Numbered from the stretch's first letter, positions 16,583 through 25,332 are shown. The stretch is 64,000 nt of DNA from Paludifilum halophilum (GCF_002245355.1 NZ_NOWF01000003.1:62001-126000); one strand, 5' to 3'. The notes: generated by a model from the sequence alone, not told the origin. Program-made: numbers and translations.

Positions 16583-16744
16583 TCATAAGGATTGCATCAC
16601 GTTCGAAATATGATTCCGGACGGTTTTCTCGCTGATGAAGAGCTGTTGTGCAATCTCTTTTGTCGTTTTGTCCTGTACCAGCAGCTCGAAAACCTCCCTC
16701 TCCCTGTTCGTCAATAAGGGTTTCCCTTTCTGGTTGCTGGTCAA
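16583..16744 (-). pseudogene. gerE: gerE, 5' fragment (restored by excision)
   Basis: Starts at TTG (16744) with AGGAGGGG 8 nt upstream and reads MTSNQKGKPLLTNREREVF, then ELLVQDKTTKEIAQQLFIS, EKTVRNHISNVMQ, the first 51 residues of GerE. In the integrated state it runs on into Ser-Leu-stop inside the element, giving a 53-residue truncated peptide cut inside the helix-turn-helix. The 12-bp core at 16592-16603 codes for N48-Q51. Joining 16592 to 7644 gives 74 codons including the stop. A sigmaK-type promoter lies upstream. Confidence 0.93.
16592..16603. repeat. Attachment site copy at the promoter end (12-bp core)
   Basis: TTGCATCACGTT, identical and in the same orientation as 7645-7656. Confidence 0.9.
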
Positions 16745-17075
16745 ATGCGCCACCCCTCCTTGCTCGAGCTCTTAGAACATGAGGGTCGGGACTCAGTCAG
16801 ATTATTGTATGAACGGGCTTATCTCGTGGTGCTGATGACAAAGAAAAATAGGCTGTATCCGCGATTTGGGAAGCATATGGCTCCGGGAAACCCAAGGGGA
16901 CAATGTTATCTTATGCAACATTCCCAAAGACAGTGAAGAAGTGATTGACGGCTTGCCGTCCCGAATCTCGTTTCGAATGAAAATCAACAGCTTGTCCCCG
17001 GTCGGGTCATCGGGTATAAAACCACCCTCGAACATCCAACTTAAACCAGAGACGAGAACAAGAGAGGTGGATGAA
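16745..17075. other. gerE promoter region and upstream DNA
   Basis: Contains the sigmaK-like promoter of gerE. The rest, up to the next plus-strand gene, holds no feature I can support; an open frame on the plus strand here looks like the non-coding upstream extension of the 17076 gene. Confidence 0.5.
16803..16831 (-). promoter_or_regulatory. SigmaK-like promoter of gerE
   Basis: On the minus strand CACC, 16 nt, then CATACAATA (16803-16811). This matches the sigmaK pattern of mACm, about 16 nt, CATAnnnTA. It fits the known dependence of gerE on sigmaK in B. subtilis. Confidence 0.65.
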
Positions 17076-17441
17076 GTGAGTCAAAAAAATATCATCGCTT
17101 ACTTCCGCAGTGAACAAAGGGCAAAAGAAGCGGTCCAGCAGCTGAAGCGAGGAGGATTTGAATCGGTTGATCTCTCACGTTTTTCCCTGACACCGGGAGA
17201 AGACGTCAGCGATCTGGACAATCCCATCGCCGAACCGATCTCTTCCCTGGCCACGATCACGGGAGCCCATGTGAGCAGTCGGGATGCCGGAATCCTCGTT
17301 TCCGCAGATGTCCATTCCAGTGGAATGGCCGATGGAAGCGAAGAGTGGGGAGCCGAAGATCTTTCCGTCACGGTTATCACCGATGAAGAGCGGTGGGAAG
17401 AGGCGGAATCCATTTTAAAACAGGCCGGGGGGAGACTCTGA
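17076..17441 (+). CDS. Small acidic protein, function unknown
   Basis: A 121-residue product starting at GTG (17076) behind GAGGTGG. It begins SQKNIIAYFRSEQRAKEAVQQLKRGGF, a pattern like the first strand and helix of YflT-type general stress proteins, then an acidic middle and a final helix EERWEEAESILKQAG. The resemblance is by eye only. A hairpin terminator follows. Confidence 0.7.
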   Translation: MSQKNIIAYFRSEQRAKEAVQQLKRGGFESVDLSRFSLTPGEDVSDLDNPIAEPISSLATITGAHVSSRDAGILVSADVHSSGMADGSEEWGAEDLSVTVITDEERWEEAESILKQAGGRL

Positions 17442-17443
17442 CT

Positions 17444-17478
17444 GAAAAACCGCTTCCCCGGAAGGAAGCGGTTAAAAA
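17444..17478. terminator. Terminator after the small acidic protein gene
   Basis: CCGCTTCC-ccggaa-GGAAGCGG; the T run is stronger on the minus strand. Confidence 0.55.
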
Positions 17479-17534
17479 GATCCATGTAAAAAATAGGTGG
17501 TCATTAACCACTTGTTTCGGGGATTAGTTAGGGA

Positions 17535-18221
17535 GTGGAGACGTTGCTGGCTTATATCGGAAAGGTTGTTATTCTTTTTACAGCAACAATTGCTGGACTT
17601 CACCTCATGGGAAAGTCCGCTCTTTTAAAAATATCCCCTCACCATTTAGTGGCAATCGTGATGATCGCAACCATAGCGACTCACCCCATGCTCGCCGACG
17701 ACGGCAAACAGACCCTGCTCGGAGTGTTGTTGATCATCCTGATCCATTGGATTTTCACCAAACTGAGCCTTCATAAGGCGACAAAGCGATTTCTGGTCGG
17801 CGATCCCTCCATTTTGGTAAAGCACGGGAAAATCGTAAAGAGAAACCTCCGGCGCAGCGATATCTCCCTGATCGAGCTTCTCGCCCATATCCGTTCCAAA
17901 GGTTATCCGGATCTCCGGGATATTCAATACGCCATTCTCGAACCGACCGGGGATCTGACCGTTCTGCCGAAGGATGAGTTGTATCCGGTCACTCCCGAAG
18001 TTCTGAATCTCCCGGCGAATAAACGGGACATCGCCCTTTCCCTGGTCGTGGACGGGCAGATTCAGGCACGGAATCTCCAGTTCATCGGCAAAGATGTCCA
18101 TTGGCTGAAGGAACAATTGCAAAAGAAAGGGTTTCAGGACATTGGAAAGGTGTTTTATGCGGCAACGATGGAGCACCGGGACGATCTTTTTGTCGATGAT
18201 GGAAAGGGTTATCAAGCCTGA
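17535..18221 (+). CDS. DUF421 membrane protein (YetF/YrbG family)
   Basis: A 228-residue protein with about three N-terminal membrane segments (VVILFTATIAGLHLMGKSAL, HHLVAIVMIATIATHP, LLGVLLIILIHWIFTKL) and a soluble C-terminal domain with the family motif LLAHIRSKGYPDLRDIQYAILEPTGDLTVLP. Family members sit in the membrane of sporulating bacilli, and some have been tied to spore properties. The start is GTG at 17535 or TTG at 17544; GGGAG spacing favours the TTG slightly. Confidence 0.88.
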   Translation: METLLAYIGKVVILFTATIAGLHLMGKSALLKISPHHLVAIVMIATIATHPMLADDGKQTLLGVLLIILIHWIFTKLSLHKATKRFLVGDPSILVKHGKIVKRNLRRSDISLIELLAHIRSKGYPDLRDIQYAILEPTGDLTVLPKDELYPVTPEVLNLPANKRDIALSLVVDGQIQARNLQFIGKDVHWLKEQLQKKGFQDIGKVFYAATMEHRDDLFVDDGKGYQA

Positions 18222-18283
18222 ATCCCGATGCATCAGCGAACGTCTCCAAAACCATGGGTGGATGGCAAACCGTTATCGCACTC

Positions 18284-18311
18284 TCCCCTCTCTGTGGTTC
18301 ACAGGGGAGGG
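18284..18311. other. Hairpin between convergent genes
   Basis: CCCTCTCTGTG and CACAGGGGAGGG around a short loop, in the gap between the DUF421 gene and the opposing DUF2935 gene. Possible terminator without a T run. Confidence 0.4.
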
Positions 18312-18358
18312 CATCTCCGGTTTATTTCCCTCTATGACCCACAGGACCATGAACCATT

Positions 18359-19168
18359 CTACATACCCGTCATTCGTGGCTTGGCCGGATCACAGTCGGG
18401 CCGTTTCACCCCGGTGGACTCGGCCAGTTTAATCAGATAGTAACATTCTTCCCTCGCCATATGATCCGCCATTAAAGGCGATAACACTCCCAGTGCCTCA
18501 TTGTCCATCCTCATTTCCTCCAACTCGCACAAAAACTTTCGAAAGAAGGCCAGTTCCAGTTCCACTTGATGGTTGAACCGTTGTAACGCAGGGAATTCCT
18601 TCAGGGAGGTTCGCAGATAGCCGGCCAGTTCAACGGCCTTTAAGTAAAATTGTTCGAAATGGCGGGTGAATTCCGTCCCTTTTTTTCGCAACTGTTTCTC
18701 CACCGCATCCAAATGATCGTGGATCGCCCCGGCATGGCCGGCTGCATCCAGCAACCAGACCAAATGGTGATGAATCGGGTGTGATGGAGGTGGAATTCTC
18801 CCTTCGACCAGGTAATGAAGAATTCGCAGATATTCCTCCACTTCGTTCACCATATGATTGATAAAAGTGGGGGATAGAGAAATTTTGATCTGACCGACCA
18901 AATGCCTTTGAATCAAATGCAGTTTAAAACGGCGGATCTCCCGGGCGTGATGTTTTGCCTGTACAGCCAGGGACCGGAGTTGGGAGGCTTCGGGATGGCG
19001 GGCCCGTTCTAACAACTGATCGAACACATGAATAAATGACGCCGCTCTGCGGATTTCCGCATGTTCCGAAGTTGACAAAGAGTCATAGATAAAACGCGCA
19101 TGATCTCCCAGAACTTGCAGCCAAAAGCGGTGTTCGTACAAAGCGGTATCTTCATAGCCGACATGCAA
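18359..19168 (-). CDS. DUF2935 family protein
   Basis: A 269-residue, mostly helical soluble protein rich in His and Glu. It opens YEDTALYEHRFWLQVLGDHARFI; the same pattern recurs in the second half (FNHQVELELAFFRKFLCELEEM and PLMADHMAREECYYLIKLAE). That duplicated E..FW...DHA/E..F layout with paired His and Glu is typical of DUF2935 and suggests a metal-binding four-helix fold. Such proteins occur mainly in spore-forming Firmicutes; their function is unknown. Confidence 0.85.
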   Translation of the reverse strand: MHVGYEDTALYEHRFWLQVLGDHARFIYDSLSTSEHAEIRRAASFIHVFDQLLERARHPEASQLRSLAVQAKHHAREIRRFKLHLIQRHLVGQIKISLSPTFINHMVNEVEEYLRILHYLVEGRIPPPSHPIHHHLVWLLDAAGHAGAIHDHLDAVEKQLRKKGTEFTRHFEQFYLKAVELAGYLRTSLKEFPALQRFNHQVELELAFFRKFLCELEEMRMDNEALGVLSPLMADHMAREECYYLIKLAESTGVKRPDCDPAKPRMTGM

Positions 19169-19242
19169 GGTTTTTCACTCCCCGCAACGGATGATCAACA
19201 CCTAAGGTATGTGCCGCCGCTCTTCCACATGCAGAGAATGAA

Positions 19243-19626
19243 TCATGTCCCCGTATATAAGACCGGTACTCCCGGCAATTTTTCACGAAACCACCAGCCC
19301 GCCTCCGGACGCCTTGTCACAACCCAGGCAACCCCTCGAACATCCAGTCGGGCAACTCCCCATTCATTCCGGCTTAACTGCACCCGGGGATAACCGATTC
19401 CAGCAAAGGCGAGTACGGTATCCCCATAACGGAAGCACTCTGTAACACAAATGCGAAGAGGATATCCCCGGGAAGAGCGAAGGAAATGAATCGGTTCAAA
19501 TCCGATCCGCTTCGATAGGTGACGGGCATCATCCCGTTGAGCGGGGGCTTTCCGGTACTGACGGTCGGGCGACAAGACAGGGAAATGTCTCGCCAAATAA
19601 ACATATGGAATTCCGTGCAAAAACAT
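19243..19626 (-). CDS. Hypothetical protein, 127 aa
   Basis: Starts MFLHGIPYVYLARHFPVL with GGGGAG about 11 nt upstream, and reads through GYPLRICVTECFRYGDTVLAF and WVVTRRPEAGWWFREKLPG. The composition looks like a folded protein, but no family was recognised. It lies 74 nt upstream of the DUF2935 gene on the same strand and may be cotranscribed with it. Confidence 0.5.
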   Translation of the reverse strand: MFLHGIPYVYLARHFPVLSPDRQYRKAPAQRDDARHLSKRIGFEPIHFLRSSRGYPLRICVTECFRYGDTVLAFAGIGYPRVQLSRNEWGVARLDVRGVAWVVTRRPEAGWWFREKLPGVPVLYTGT

Positions 19627-19762
19627 CGGTCACCCACTCCCCTATCCATCTCCTAATGAAAGGTAAATTTAACCGATTCCTCCAAATGAGAAACCTCTGC
19701 CTCCATTCCTGCGTTGACAAAAGCGTCAAGCCCATACCGACAGGAAAGGAGATGTTTCTAAC

Positions 19763-20428
19763 ATGCGCAAAATCCGATACCTTACCATGACTTTGGTTTT
19801 TGCCTTATCACTGGGGATTGCCGGAATGGCGCCTCTCGACGCTGTACATGCGGAATCGGAAGCATCCGCCGTGGACCGGATCACCTCCGATTCCATCCTG
19901 GAGAACTTTGTACAGTGGATCTTCTCGGAGGAAAAGGAAGTAGAGGAAAAACACACAGAAGAGTCGGTTCAACCGACTCCGGCAGTGAAGCATTCCCCGG
20001 ACTCTTCCGGTTCTTCAAAGTCTTCCTCCTCGGATCATAAATCCATTCAACCGATCGAACAAAAAGTGGTGGAATTGGTCAATCAGGAACGCTCCAAACG
20101 CGGTTTGAAGCCCTTGAAAGCGGACGCCGAGTTGTCCGCAGTCGCCCGGGATAAATCGCAGGATATGGCGGAAAACCATTATTTCTCCCACCAATCCCCG
20201 ACTTACGGATCCCCCTTCGATATGATGAAGGATTACGGAATTCAGTACCGCACCGCAGGGGAAAATATTGCCGCCGGTCAAACTTCCGCCGAACAAGTGG
20301 TTCAAGGATGGATGAACAGCGACGGACATCGCAAGAATATCCTGAATCCGGAATTTACGACGATTGGTGTAGGATACGTTAAAGGTGGTTCCTACGGCCA
20401 TTACTGGACCCAAATGTTCACCGGGTGA
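19763..20428 (+). CDS. Secreted CAP-domain protein (YkwD-like)
   Basis: A 221-residue exported protein with a signal peptide (residues 1-30, cleavage near VHAES), a charged and Ser-rich linker (40-95), and a CAP/SCP-PR1 domain. The domain shows VVELVNQERSKRGLKPL, HYFSHQSP, GENIAAGQ, MNSDGHRKNILNP and FTTIGVGYV. B. subtilis YkwD and YlbC have the same layout. Function is not settled; spore coat and cell wall roles are discussed for the family. AAAGGAGATG precedes the ATG, and a strong terminator follows. Confidence 0.92.
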   Translation: MRKIRYLTMTLVFALSLGIAGMAPLDAVHAESEASAVDRITSDSILENFVQWIFSEEKEVEEKHTEESVQPTPAVKHSPDSSGSSKSSSSDHKSIQPIEQKVVELVNQERSKRGLKPLKADAELSAVARDKSQDMAENHYFSHQSPTYGSPFDMMKDYGIQYRTAGENIAAGQTSAEQVVQGWMNSDGHRKNILNPEFTTIGVGYVKGGSYGHYWTQMFTG

Positions 20429-20446
20429 TCGGATCCGGTATTCTCC

Positions 20447-20483
20447 AAGCCCCCCCTCCCGCTCCGGGAGAGGGGGCTTTTTC
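20447..20483 (+). terminator. Terminator after the CAP-domain gene
   Basis: AGCCCCC and GGGGGCT arms followed by TTTTTC. Confidence 0.85.
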
Positions 20484-20638
20484 GATTTCCAGCGCAACGG
20501 CTTTTGCATTCAGGAGAACACATGTCTCGTCTCGATCGCTGATGATCAGATACTCCCGGTAGGAATGAGCCAAGCCGATGGAAACATAGCATGTGACAGC
20601 AAGACTCTCCGCATTCATAAAAAAAAGCCGTAAGGCAT

Positions 20639-21463
20639 TTGATTCATTCGGTACAGATTCCTCCCATCACTCCAGTTGTATCGACACCATCGAAAAAGGA
20701 GGGATTTCAAACGCTTCACCAGCGAACGCACCGCCGACCGCCATCGGCGAAAAGATCGGAGGGACGCCCGCTGAAGGGGATCCCTCTAGACCGGACATGG
20801 CCGGTATTGTCCGCTCTTCCTTTGGCACTGACGGAACTGGAACAGGATGAGGTTTTTCCGTCGCTTTCGGCAAACCAGATTTCCAGCTACCTGGACGAAT
20901 CGATTCGTTTTGGACGGGAATCTGCTGAAGGATATGCCTATGACGGCAACTTGACCCGCTGGATGGACCGGATGATTCACGCCGGAGTCCGTATCCGATT
21001 TGCAGACAGAAAAAACGGAAACCATACCGAATGGGTCCGCGCCCAATACCGTCGAAAGCCCCCATCGATCTACATTTATCGATTCTCCTTGGAACAGCTG
21101 AAACAATTTTTTCACCGCTCCGGCTACCGTGTTTCGGAGAACGATCTGATCGCTCTTCACCTTTTCCACGAATGGTTCCACCATCTGGAATATTCCCGGC
21201 TGGGCCGTACAGATCTTCAACTGCCCAAAGCGGTTAAAAAACGGTGGGGACCTCTCACCCTGAAGCAACCACTCCCCCGTCTTCGGGAAATCGCCGCCCA
21301 TGCTTTCACTCAGAAGGCAATGGATTTGCCCTGGTTCCCCCTCTGGCTGGATCACTTGCTCCTGCTCTCCGAACAGGGCTGGTCCAAAACGCGCATCCGG
21401 GAACACTTTCATCAAATAAAGAATCGATACCGACAGATTATGGAACCGGAAGAAAGGCGATAG
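20639..21463 (+). CDS. Predicted zinc-metallopeptidase-like protein
   Basis: A 274-residue protein without a signal peptide. The region from about 70 onward is the conserved-looking part: SSYLDESIRFGRESAEGY, ALHLFHEWFHHLEYSRLGR with an HExxH-type motif (HEWFH), and PRLREIAAHAFTQKAM, whose Glu could be the third zinc ligand. The N-terminal 60 residues are basic and low in complexity, so the true start may be downstream. I do not recognise a named family. Confidence 0.72.
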   Translation: MIHSVQIPPITPVVSTPSKKEGFQTLHQRTHRRPPSAKRSEGRPLKGIPLDRTWPVLSALPLALTELEQDEVFPSLSANQISSYLDESIRFGRESAEGYAYDGNLTRWMDRMIHAGVRIRFADRKNGNHTEWVRAQYRRKPPSIYIYRFSLEQLKQFFHRSGYRVSENDLIALHLFHEWFHHLEYSRLGRTDLQLPKAVKKRWGPLTLKQPLPRLREIAAHAFTQKAMDLPWFPLWLDHLLLLSEQGWSKTRIREHFHQIKNRYRQIMEPEERR

Positions 21464-21538
21464 TAGAAACTAACTTTTCATAAACGGATGGCCGGCCCCC
21501 TCAAGGTGACCGGCCATCCGTTTGGTGTGCGGTAAAAG

Positions 21539-23158
21539 CTATTTTTTTTCCACTGTGGTCGCTTCGGCATCGACGAACTGTTCCACAAAATAGCGGGGAT
21601 TCAGTTTTTCCCCGGTAGCCTGTTTTAGCCACTCATTCCAGGGCAAACGGGCTCCAGGCTTAAACAGCCGATCCCGAAGAAACGGTCCGGCTTCTTCCCG
21701 TTCTACGAGAGGGTGCGAAGTCTTCAACTCCCGTCGCATGGTCTCCAGAATCTGTGAAGCCATCAATTCCCCCAGAAGATAGTTCTGATAATAAACCGGT
21801 GCGACGGCGAGATGGATTTTGGAAGCCCAATCCGGTTGATTCCGGTGCTCCGGACGGGGCAGAAACTGAAACTGTTCCACATAGTCCCACCAGCGTTGGT
21901 TTAAATTCCTGTCCGGATCGGTGTAAAGGTCCCGTTCGAAGTAAACCATGACCAGACACCAACGAACAAAGACCAGCATATCCAAGATCGATTGTTTTCG
22001 AATCGACTCCCGCACTTCCTTCAGCCGCTCTTCCGGGACACCGGCAATGCACCGCAACCATTCCGGATCTTTACCCAATCGACCCATCAGCATGGCAACC
22101 GCTTCCGTCGCTGAAATGTGAGCCGGTTGGCGCAAAAGATATGGGAGATCGCGATCATGGTATTTGTCATAAACTCCGTGTCCCAACTCATGGAGCAACG
22201 TGTTCATCCAATAGGCATCAGAACGGAGGTTGCACAGAACCCGGGTATCCCCTGCCCGATCGATATCCATACAAAAAGCGTGCTGGGATTTTCCCTCCCG
22301 TTCATACAAATCACTCTGTTCCAGGATAACCGCGACATCCAGCCCGATGCCCCGATAGGTCCGGTCAGCCAAATCCTCCAACTTCTTCTCTTTAAAAAAA
22401 TCGTCCATATTCGCTTCAAATACTTTGGGAGCTTCCTGAAAAAACGGATCCTCATAATGCCATGGGCGAATCCCTTCCGGCCGCAGGAAATCATACCGCC
22501 CGGCTACCGTTTTATCCATCTCCTTCTTCATATCGGAAAAGGGCTGATCGGTTTGCTCCTTCAGCTCTTCCAGCAGAGTGAATAACTCCGATTCATCGAT
22601 TTCGTTCAGCGAGAGAGACATTTGGTAAAAATCGCGATAACCGAGGGCCTCGGCTGTCTCATTCCGCAAACGGACCAGTCGAAGCAATCGGTCCTTCACC
22701 TGAGCCCCCACTTGTTTACTCGCTTTCCACAGATCTTTTCGTTTATAGGTATTGCGTTCACGGCGGAAAGCTTCTTTGATTTCGTTATCGGAAACCTTTT
22801 CACCGCGATATTCGGCGCGAAAGTTGACAAAAATGCTCTCAATTTCCGTCTCCAGACGAACCCGCTCTTCAATCTGTTCCGGCTTCATCTGATTTCCGAC
22901 GAATTCAGCGTATAATAAGTCGATCTGCCGCCGGATCAAAGGGTCCTGCAGAGAAGCGTCCCGCAGCTTCTTCAAGGTTTGAAACCTTTCGGCATCGGCG
23001 TATATCGCGAGAAGCTCCTTGACCGATCGTGCATATTCTTCTTCGTATCGTTTTTCCCCGGTTGTAGATGCCTTCCAGTAGGCCTCGGCGGTTTTCCGGT
23101 TCAGAGATTGGATTTCAGGCACAATGTCATCTAAAAATGCTTTCGCTTTTTCCTCCAT
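21539..23158 (-). CDS. M3/M2-type zinc oligopeptidase
   Basis: A 539-residue cytosolic peptidase. The catalytic site is LLHELGHGVYDKYH with the third ligand in ISATEAVAM, about 25 residues later. Long helical segments on both sides fit the peptidase M3 (PepF/thimet) or M2 fold. The start MEEKAKAFLDD at 23158 has AGGAGG 8 nt upstream; the 34-codon upstream extension is rejected. It probably trims peptides to di- or tripeptides. It stands alone. Confidence 0.88.
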   Translation of the reverse strand: MEEKAKAFLDDIVPEIQSLNRKTAEAYWKASTTGEKRYEEEYARSVKELLAIYADAERFQTLKKLRDASLQDPLIRRQIDLLYAEFVGNQMKPEQIEERVRLETEIESIFVNFRAEYRGEKVSDNEIKEAFRRERNTYKRKDLWKASKQVGAQVKDRLLRLVRLRNETAEALGYRDFYQMSLSLNEIDESELFTLLEELKEQTDQPFSDMKKEMDKTVAGRYDFLRPEGIRPWHYEDPFFQEAPKVFEANMDDFFKEKKLEDLADRTYRGIGLDVAVILEQSDLYEREGKSQHAFCMDIDRAGDTRVLCNLRSDAYWMNTLLHELGHGVYDKYHDRDLPYLLRQPAHISATEAVAMLMGRLGKDPEWLRCIAGVPEERLKEVRESIRKQSILDMLVFVRWCLVMVYFERDLYTDPDRNLNQRWWDYVEQFQFLPRPEHRNQPDWASKIHLAVAPVYYQNYLLGELMASQILETMRRELKTSHPLVEREEAGPFLRDRLFKPGARLPWNEWLKQATGEKLNPRYFVEQFVDAEATTVEKK

Positions 23159-23306
23159 GGATCGCTGCCTCCTCTGCCTTTCTCGTTTTTCTCTTTCTCG
23201 AATCACAAGAAAATCTCCTCCTGAACCGCGACGGAATCGATCCGGTCCACCGGTCTGCATGAGTTGTCTCCCGAAGGGCCAATCTAAATCCAGGAGGTGT
23301 CTGGCG

Positions 23307-23561
23307 ATGGATCAACCCTACCTTTGCCCCACCTGCGGAACCAACCGAAGCCGATTCAACCTGATCGAACAAGTCGTGCGTTCCGTCAAAAAAGACCCTG
23401 TCAGCGGAGAAATCACTGAGCGGGTCAGCGCCTCCGATCCCCTTCAGGCTCCGTACCGAGGCGATCGGTATCGGGTTCAGTGCGGTGTCTGCGGTGTCAT
23501 CGAACCGGAGGAGCGCTTTATCAAGACCGCTCAGCAAAATGCGGAACAAAACCCCATCTGA
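23307..23561 (+). CDS. Small zinc-ribbon protein, 84 aa
   Basis: Reads MDQPYLCPTCGTNRSRFN, then a basic strand region and YRVQCGVCGVIEPEERF. The two CxxC pairs would bind one zinc ion. AGGAGGT lies 8 nt before the ATG at 23307 and a terminator follows the stop, which supports a real gene. Function unknown. Confidence 0.8.
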   Translation: MDQPYLCPTCGTNRSRFNLIEQVVRSVKKDPVSGEITERVSASDPLQAPYRGDRYRVQCGVCGVIEPEERFIKTAQQNAEQNPI

Positions 23562-23569
23562 GAACACGA

Positions 23570-23603
23570 AAGAAGGGCCCCGGCCGGGGCTCTTCTCTTT
23601 TTT
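23570..23603 (+). terminator. Terminator after the zinc-ribbon gene
   Basis: AGAAG-ggCCCCGGCCGGGGct-CTTCT followed by CTTTTTTC. Confidence 0.85.
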
Positions 23604-23738
23604 CATCCTGACGGCATGATACAATGGTTATATAATAGGGTCGATCCCTGCGAAGTGACCGCCGAGAAAACGGACCGGTGGATCGGCCTCCGCGTTTTCA
23701 GCGGCGGTGTGAGAATCCGCAGCAAAGGAGTTGGACTG

Positions 23739-25283
23739 ATGAAAGCGATAAAAGAAAGCTTACTTCAACTGATTACTGAAACCTCGACCAACCTTCCGCC
23801 GGATGTGAGAGAAGCGATCCGAAAAGCCAAAGAAAAGGAAGATGCGGGAACCCGGGCGGCCTTGGCCCTATCCACCATTTCCGACAATATCGGTATGGCT
23901 GAAGAAAATGTTTCCCCTATCTGTCAGGACACCGGAATGCCCACCTTTAAGGTGAAAGTTCCTGTCGGGGTCAATCAAATGGAGATCTCCCGCATGATCC
24001 GGGAAGCCGTCGTGGAAGCGACTCAAACCGGGAAGCTCCGTCCCAACTCCGTCGACCCCCTGACCGGGGAAAACAGCGGAAACAACCTGGGGGAAGGGGT
24101 TCCTGTGATCCATTATGAACAGTGGGAGCTAGACGAAATTGAAGTTCGTCTTATCCTGAAAGGGGGCGGATGCGAAAATAAAAATATCCAGTACAGCCTT
24201 CCTTGTGAACTGGAAGGGCTGGGCCGAGCCGGCCGGGATCTGGATGGCATCCGCAAATGCATCCTTCACAGCGTTTACCAAGCCCAAGGCCAGGGGTGCA
24301 GCGCCGGTTTCATCGGGGTGGGCATCGGCGGCGACCGGACCACCGGTTATGAGCTGGCTAAAAAACAGCTGTTTCGACGCGCGGACGACACCAACCCCAA
24401 CGCGGATCTGGCCCGCTTGGAAGATTACATCATGGAAAACGCCAACAAGCTCTCTATCGGGACCATGGGTTTTGGGGGCAATACCACTCTCCTCGGTTGC
24501 AAAGTGGGATCGATGCACCGCATTCCCGCCAGCTTTTTCGTCTCTGTCGCTTACAACTGCTGGGCTTTTCGCCGTCAGGGAGTAACGATCGATCCGGAGA
24601 CAGGTACCATTAAACAATGGCTTTATAAAGACGAACCCCGTACCAAAGAACCGGTGACCGTCACCCCCCCTGCAACAGCAGACCCGGAAAAATCCGGTTC
24701 CCGTGAAGTGGTCCTCACTCCTCCCATCAGCGAAGAACAGATTCGCGACTTAAAGGTGGGGGATGTCGTTATCCTGAACGGTGTACTCCACACCGGTCGG
24801 GACGCCCTCCACAAATATTTGATGGATCATGACTCCCCGGTTGACCTGCAGGGAAGTGTCCTTTACCACTGCGGCCCGGTCATGCTGAAAGATTCTGACG
24901 GCAACTGGCAGGTGAAAGCCGCCGGCCCCACCACCAGTATCCGGGAGGAACCCTATCAATCAGAGATCATCCGCAAATTCGGCATCCGCGCCGTCATCGG
25001 CAAGGGAGGAATGGGTCCCACAACCTTGGCGGGATTGAAAGAACACGGTGCCGTCTATCTGAACGCCATCGGCGGTGCCGCCCAGTACTACGCCGATTGT
25101 ATTACCGATGTAGAAGGAGTTGACTTTCCGGAGTTCGGCATTCCTGAGGCGATGTGGCATTTGAGAGTAAAAAACTTCGCCGCCATCGTCACGATGGACG
25201 CCCACGGCAACAGCTTGCATAAAGATGTGGAACAAAATGCACTGGATAAATTGACCAGGTTTAAGGAACCCGTCTTTTCCTGA
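23739..25283 (+). CDS. Class I fumarate hydratase (iron-sulfur)
   Basis: A 514-residue fused alpha-beta fumarase that converts fumarate to malate in the TCA cycle with a [4Fe-4S] cluster. The N-terminal domain carries cluster-binding Cys in ISPICQDTGMP-like VSPICQDTG, QGCSAGFIG and TTLLGCKVGS. The C-terminal domain has VGDVVILNGVLHTGRDALHK, GPTTSIR and KGGMGPTTLAGLKEHG. The start MKAIKESLLQL at 23739 has AAAGGAG 9 nt upstream. It lies 3.4 kb from sdhCAB, which makes its substrate. Confidence 0.94.
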   Translation: MKAIKESLLQLITETSTNLPPDVREAIRKAKEKEDAGTRAALALSTISDNIGMAEENVSPICQDTGMPTFKVKVPVGVNQMEISRMIREAVVEATQTGKLRPNSVDPLTGENSGNNLGEGVPVIHYEQWELDEIEVRLILKGGGCENKNIQYSLPCELEGLGRAGRDLDGIRKCILHSVYQAQGQGCSAGFIGVGIGGDRTTGYELAKKQLFRRADDTNPNADLARLEDYIMENANKLSIGTMGFGGNTTLLGCKVGSMHRIPASFFVSVAYNCWAFRRQGVTIDPETGTIKQWLYKDEPRTKEPVTVTPPATADPEKSGSREVVLTPPISEEQIRDLKVGDVVILNGVLHTGRDALHKYLMDHDSPVDLQGSVLYHCGPVMLKDSDGNWQVKAAGPTTSIREEPYQSEIIRKFGIRAVIGKGGMGPTTLAGLKEHGAVYLNAIGGAAQYYADCITDVEGVDFPEFGIPEAMWHLRVKNFAAIVTMDAHGNSLHKDVEQNALDKLTRFKEPVFS

Positions 25284-25303
25284 ACCTTGGATCAAACTCC
25301 TGT

Positions 25304-25332
25304 GAAGGCGGTTGGCCAACCGCCTCTTTTTT
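25304..25332 (+). terminator. Terminator after fumarase
   Basis: AGGCGGTTGG and CCAACCGCCT followed by TTTTTT. Confidence 0.9.

Larger units (their letters stand above)
7645..16603. mobile_element. gerE-intervening element with a large serine recombinase
   Basis: About 8.95 kb between two direct copies of a 12-bp core, inserted inside gerE. Gene content in plus-strand order: a GC-rich region able to form nested hairpins, a large serine recombinase (7985-9457), a 59-codon ORF, terminators, an amidohydrolase, a decayed GH18 gene, an MDR oxidoreductase, and an operon of ABC permease, GntR regulator, ATPase and a broken membrane gene. The design matches the sigK-intervening skin element: a recombinase next to one edge and a sporulation gene rebuilt in frame by excision. 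No phage structural or replication genes are visible, so it is compact or reduced. Confidence 0.9.

Noticed and set aside
16745-17075. N-terminal extension of the 17076 gene across the gerE promoter
   Set aside because: The sequence has no family-like text before the GTG, and the GTG has its own ribosome site.
20418-20618. A 66-codon minus-strand frame after the CAP-domain gene
   Set aside because: It overlaps the terminator of that gene and has no ribosome site.
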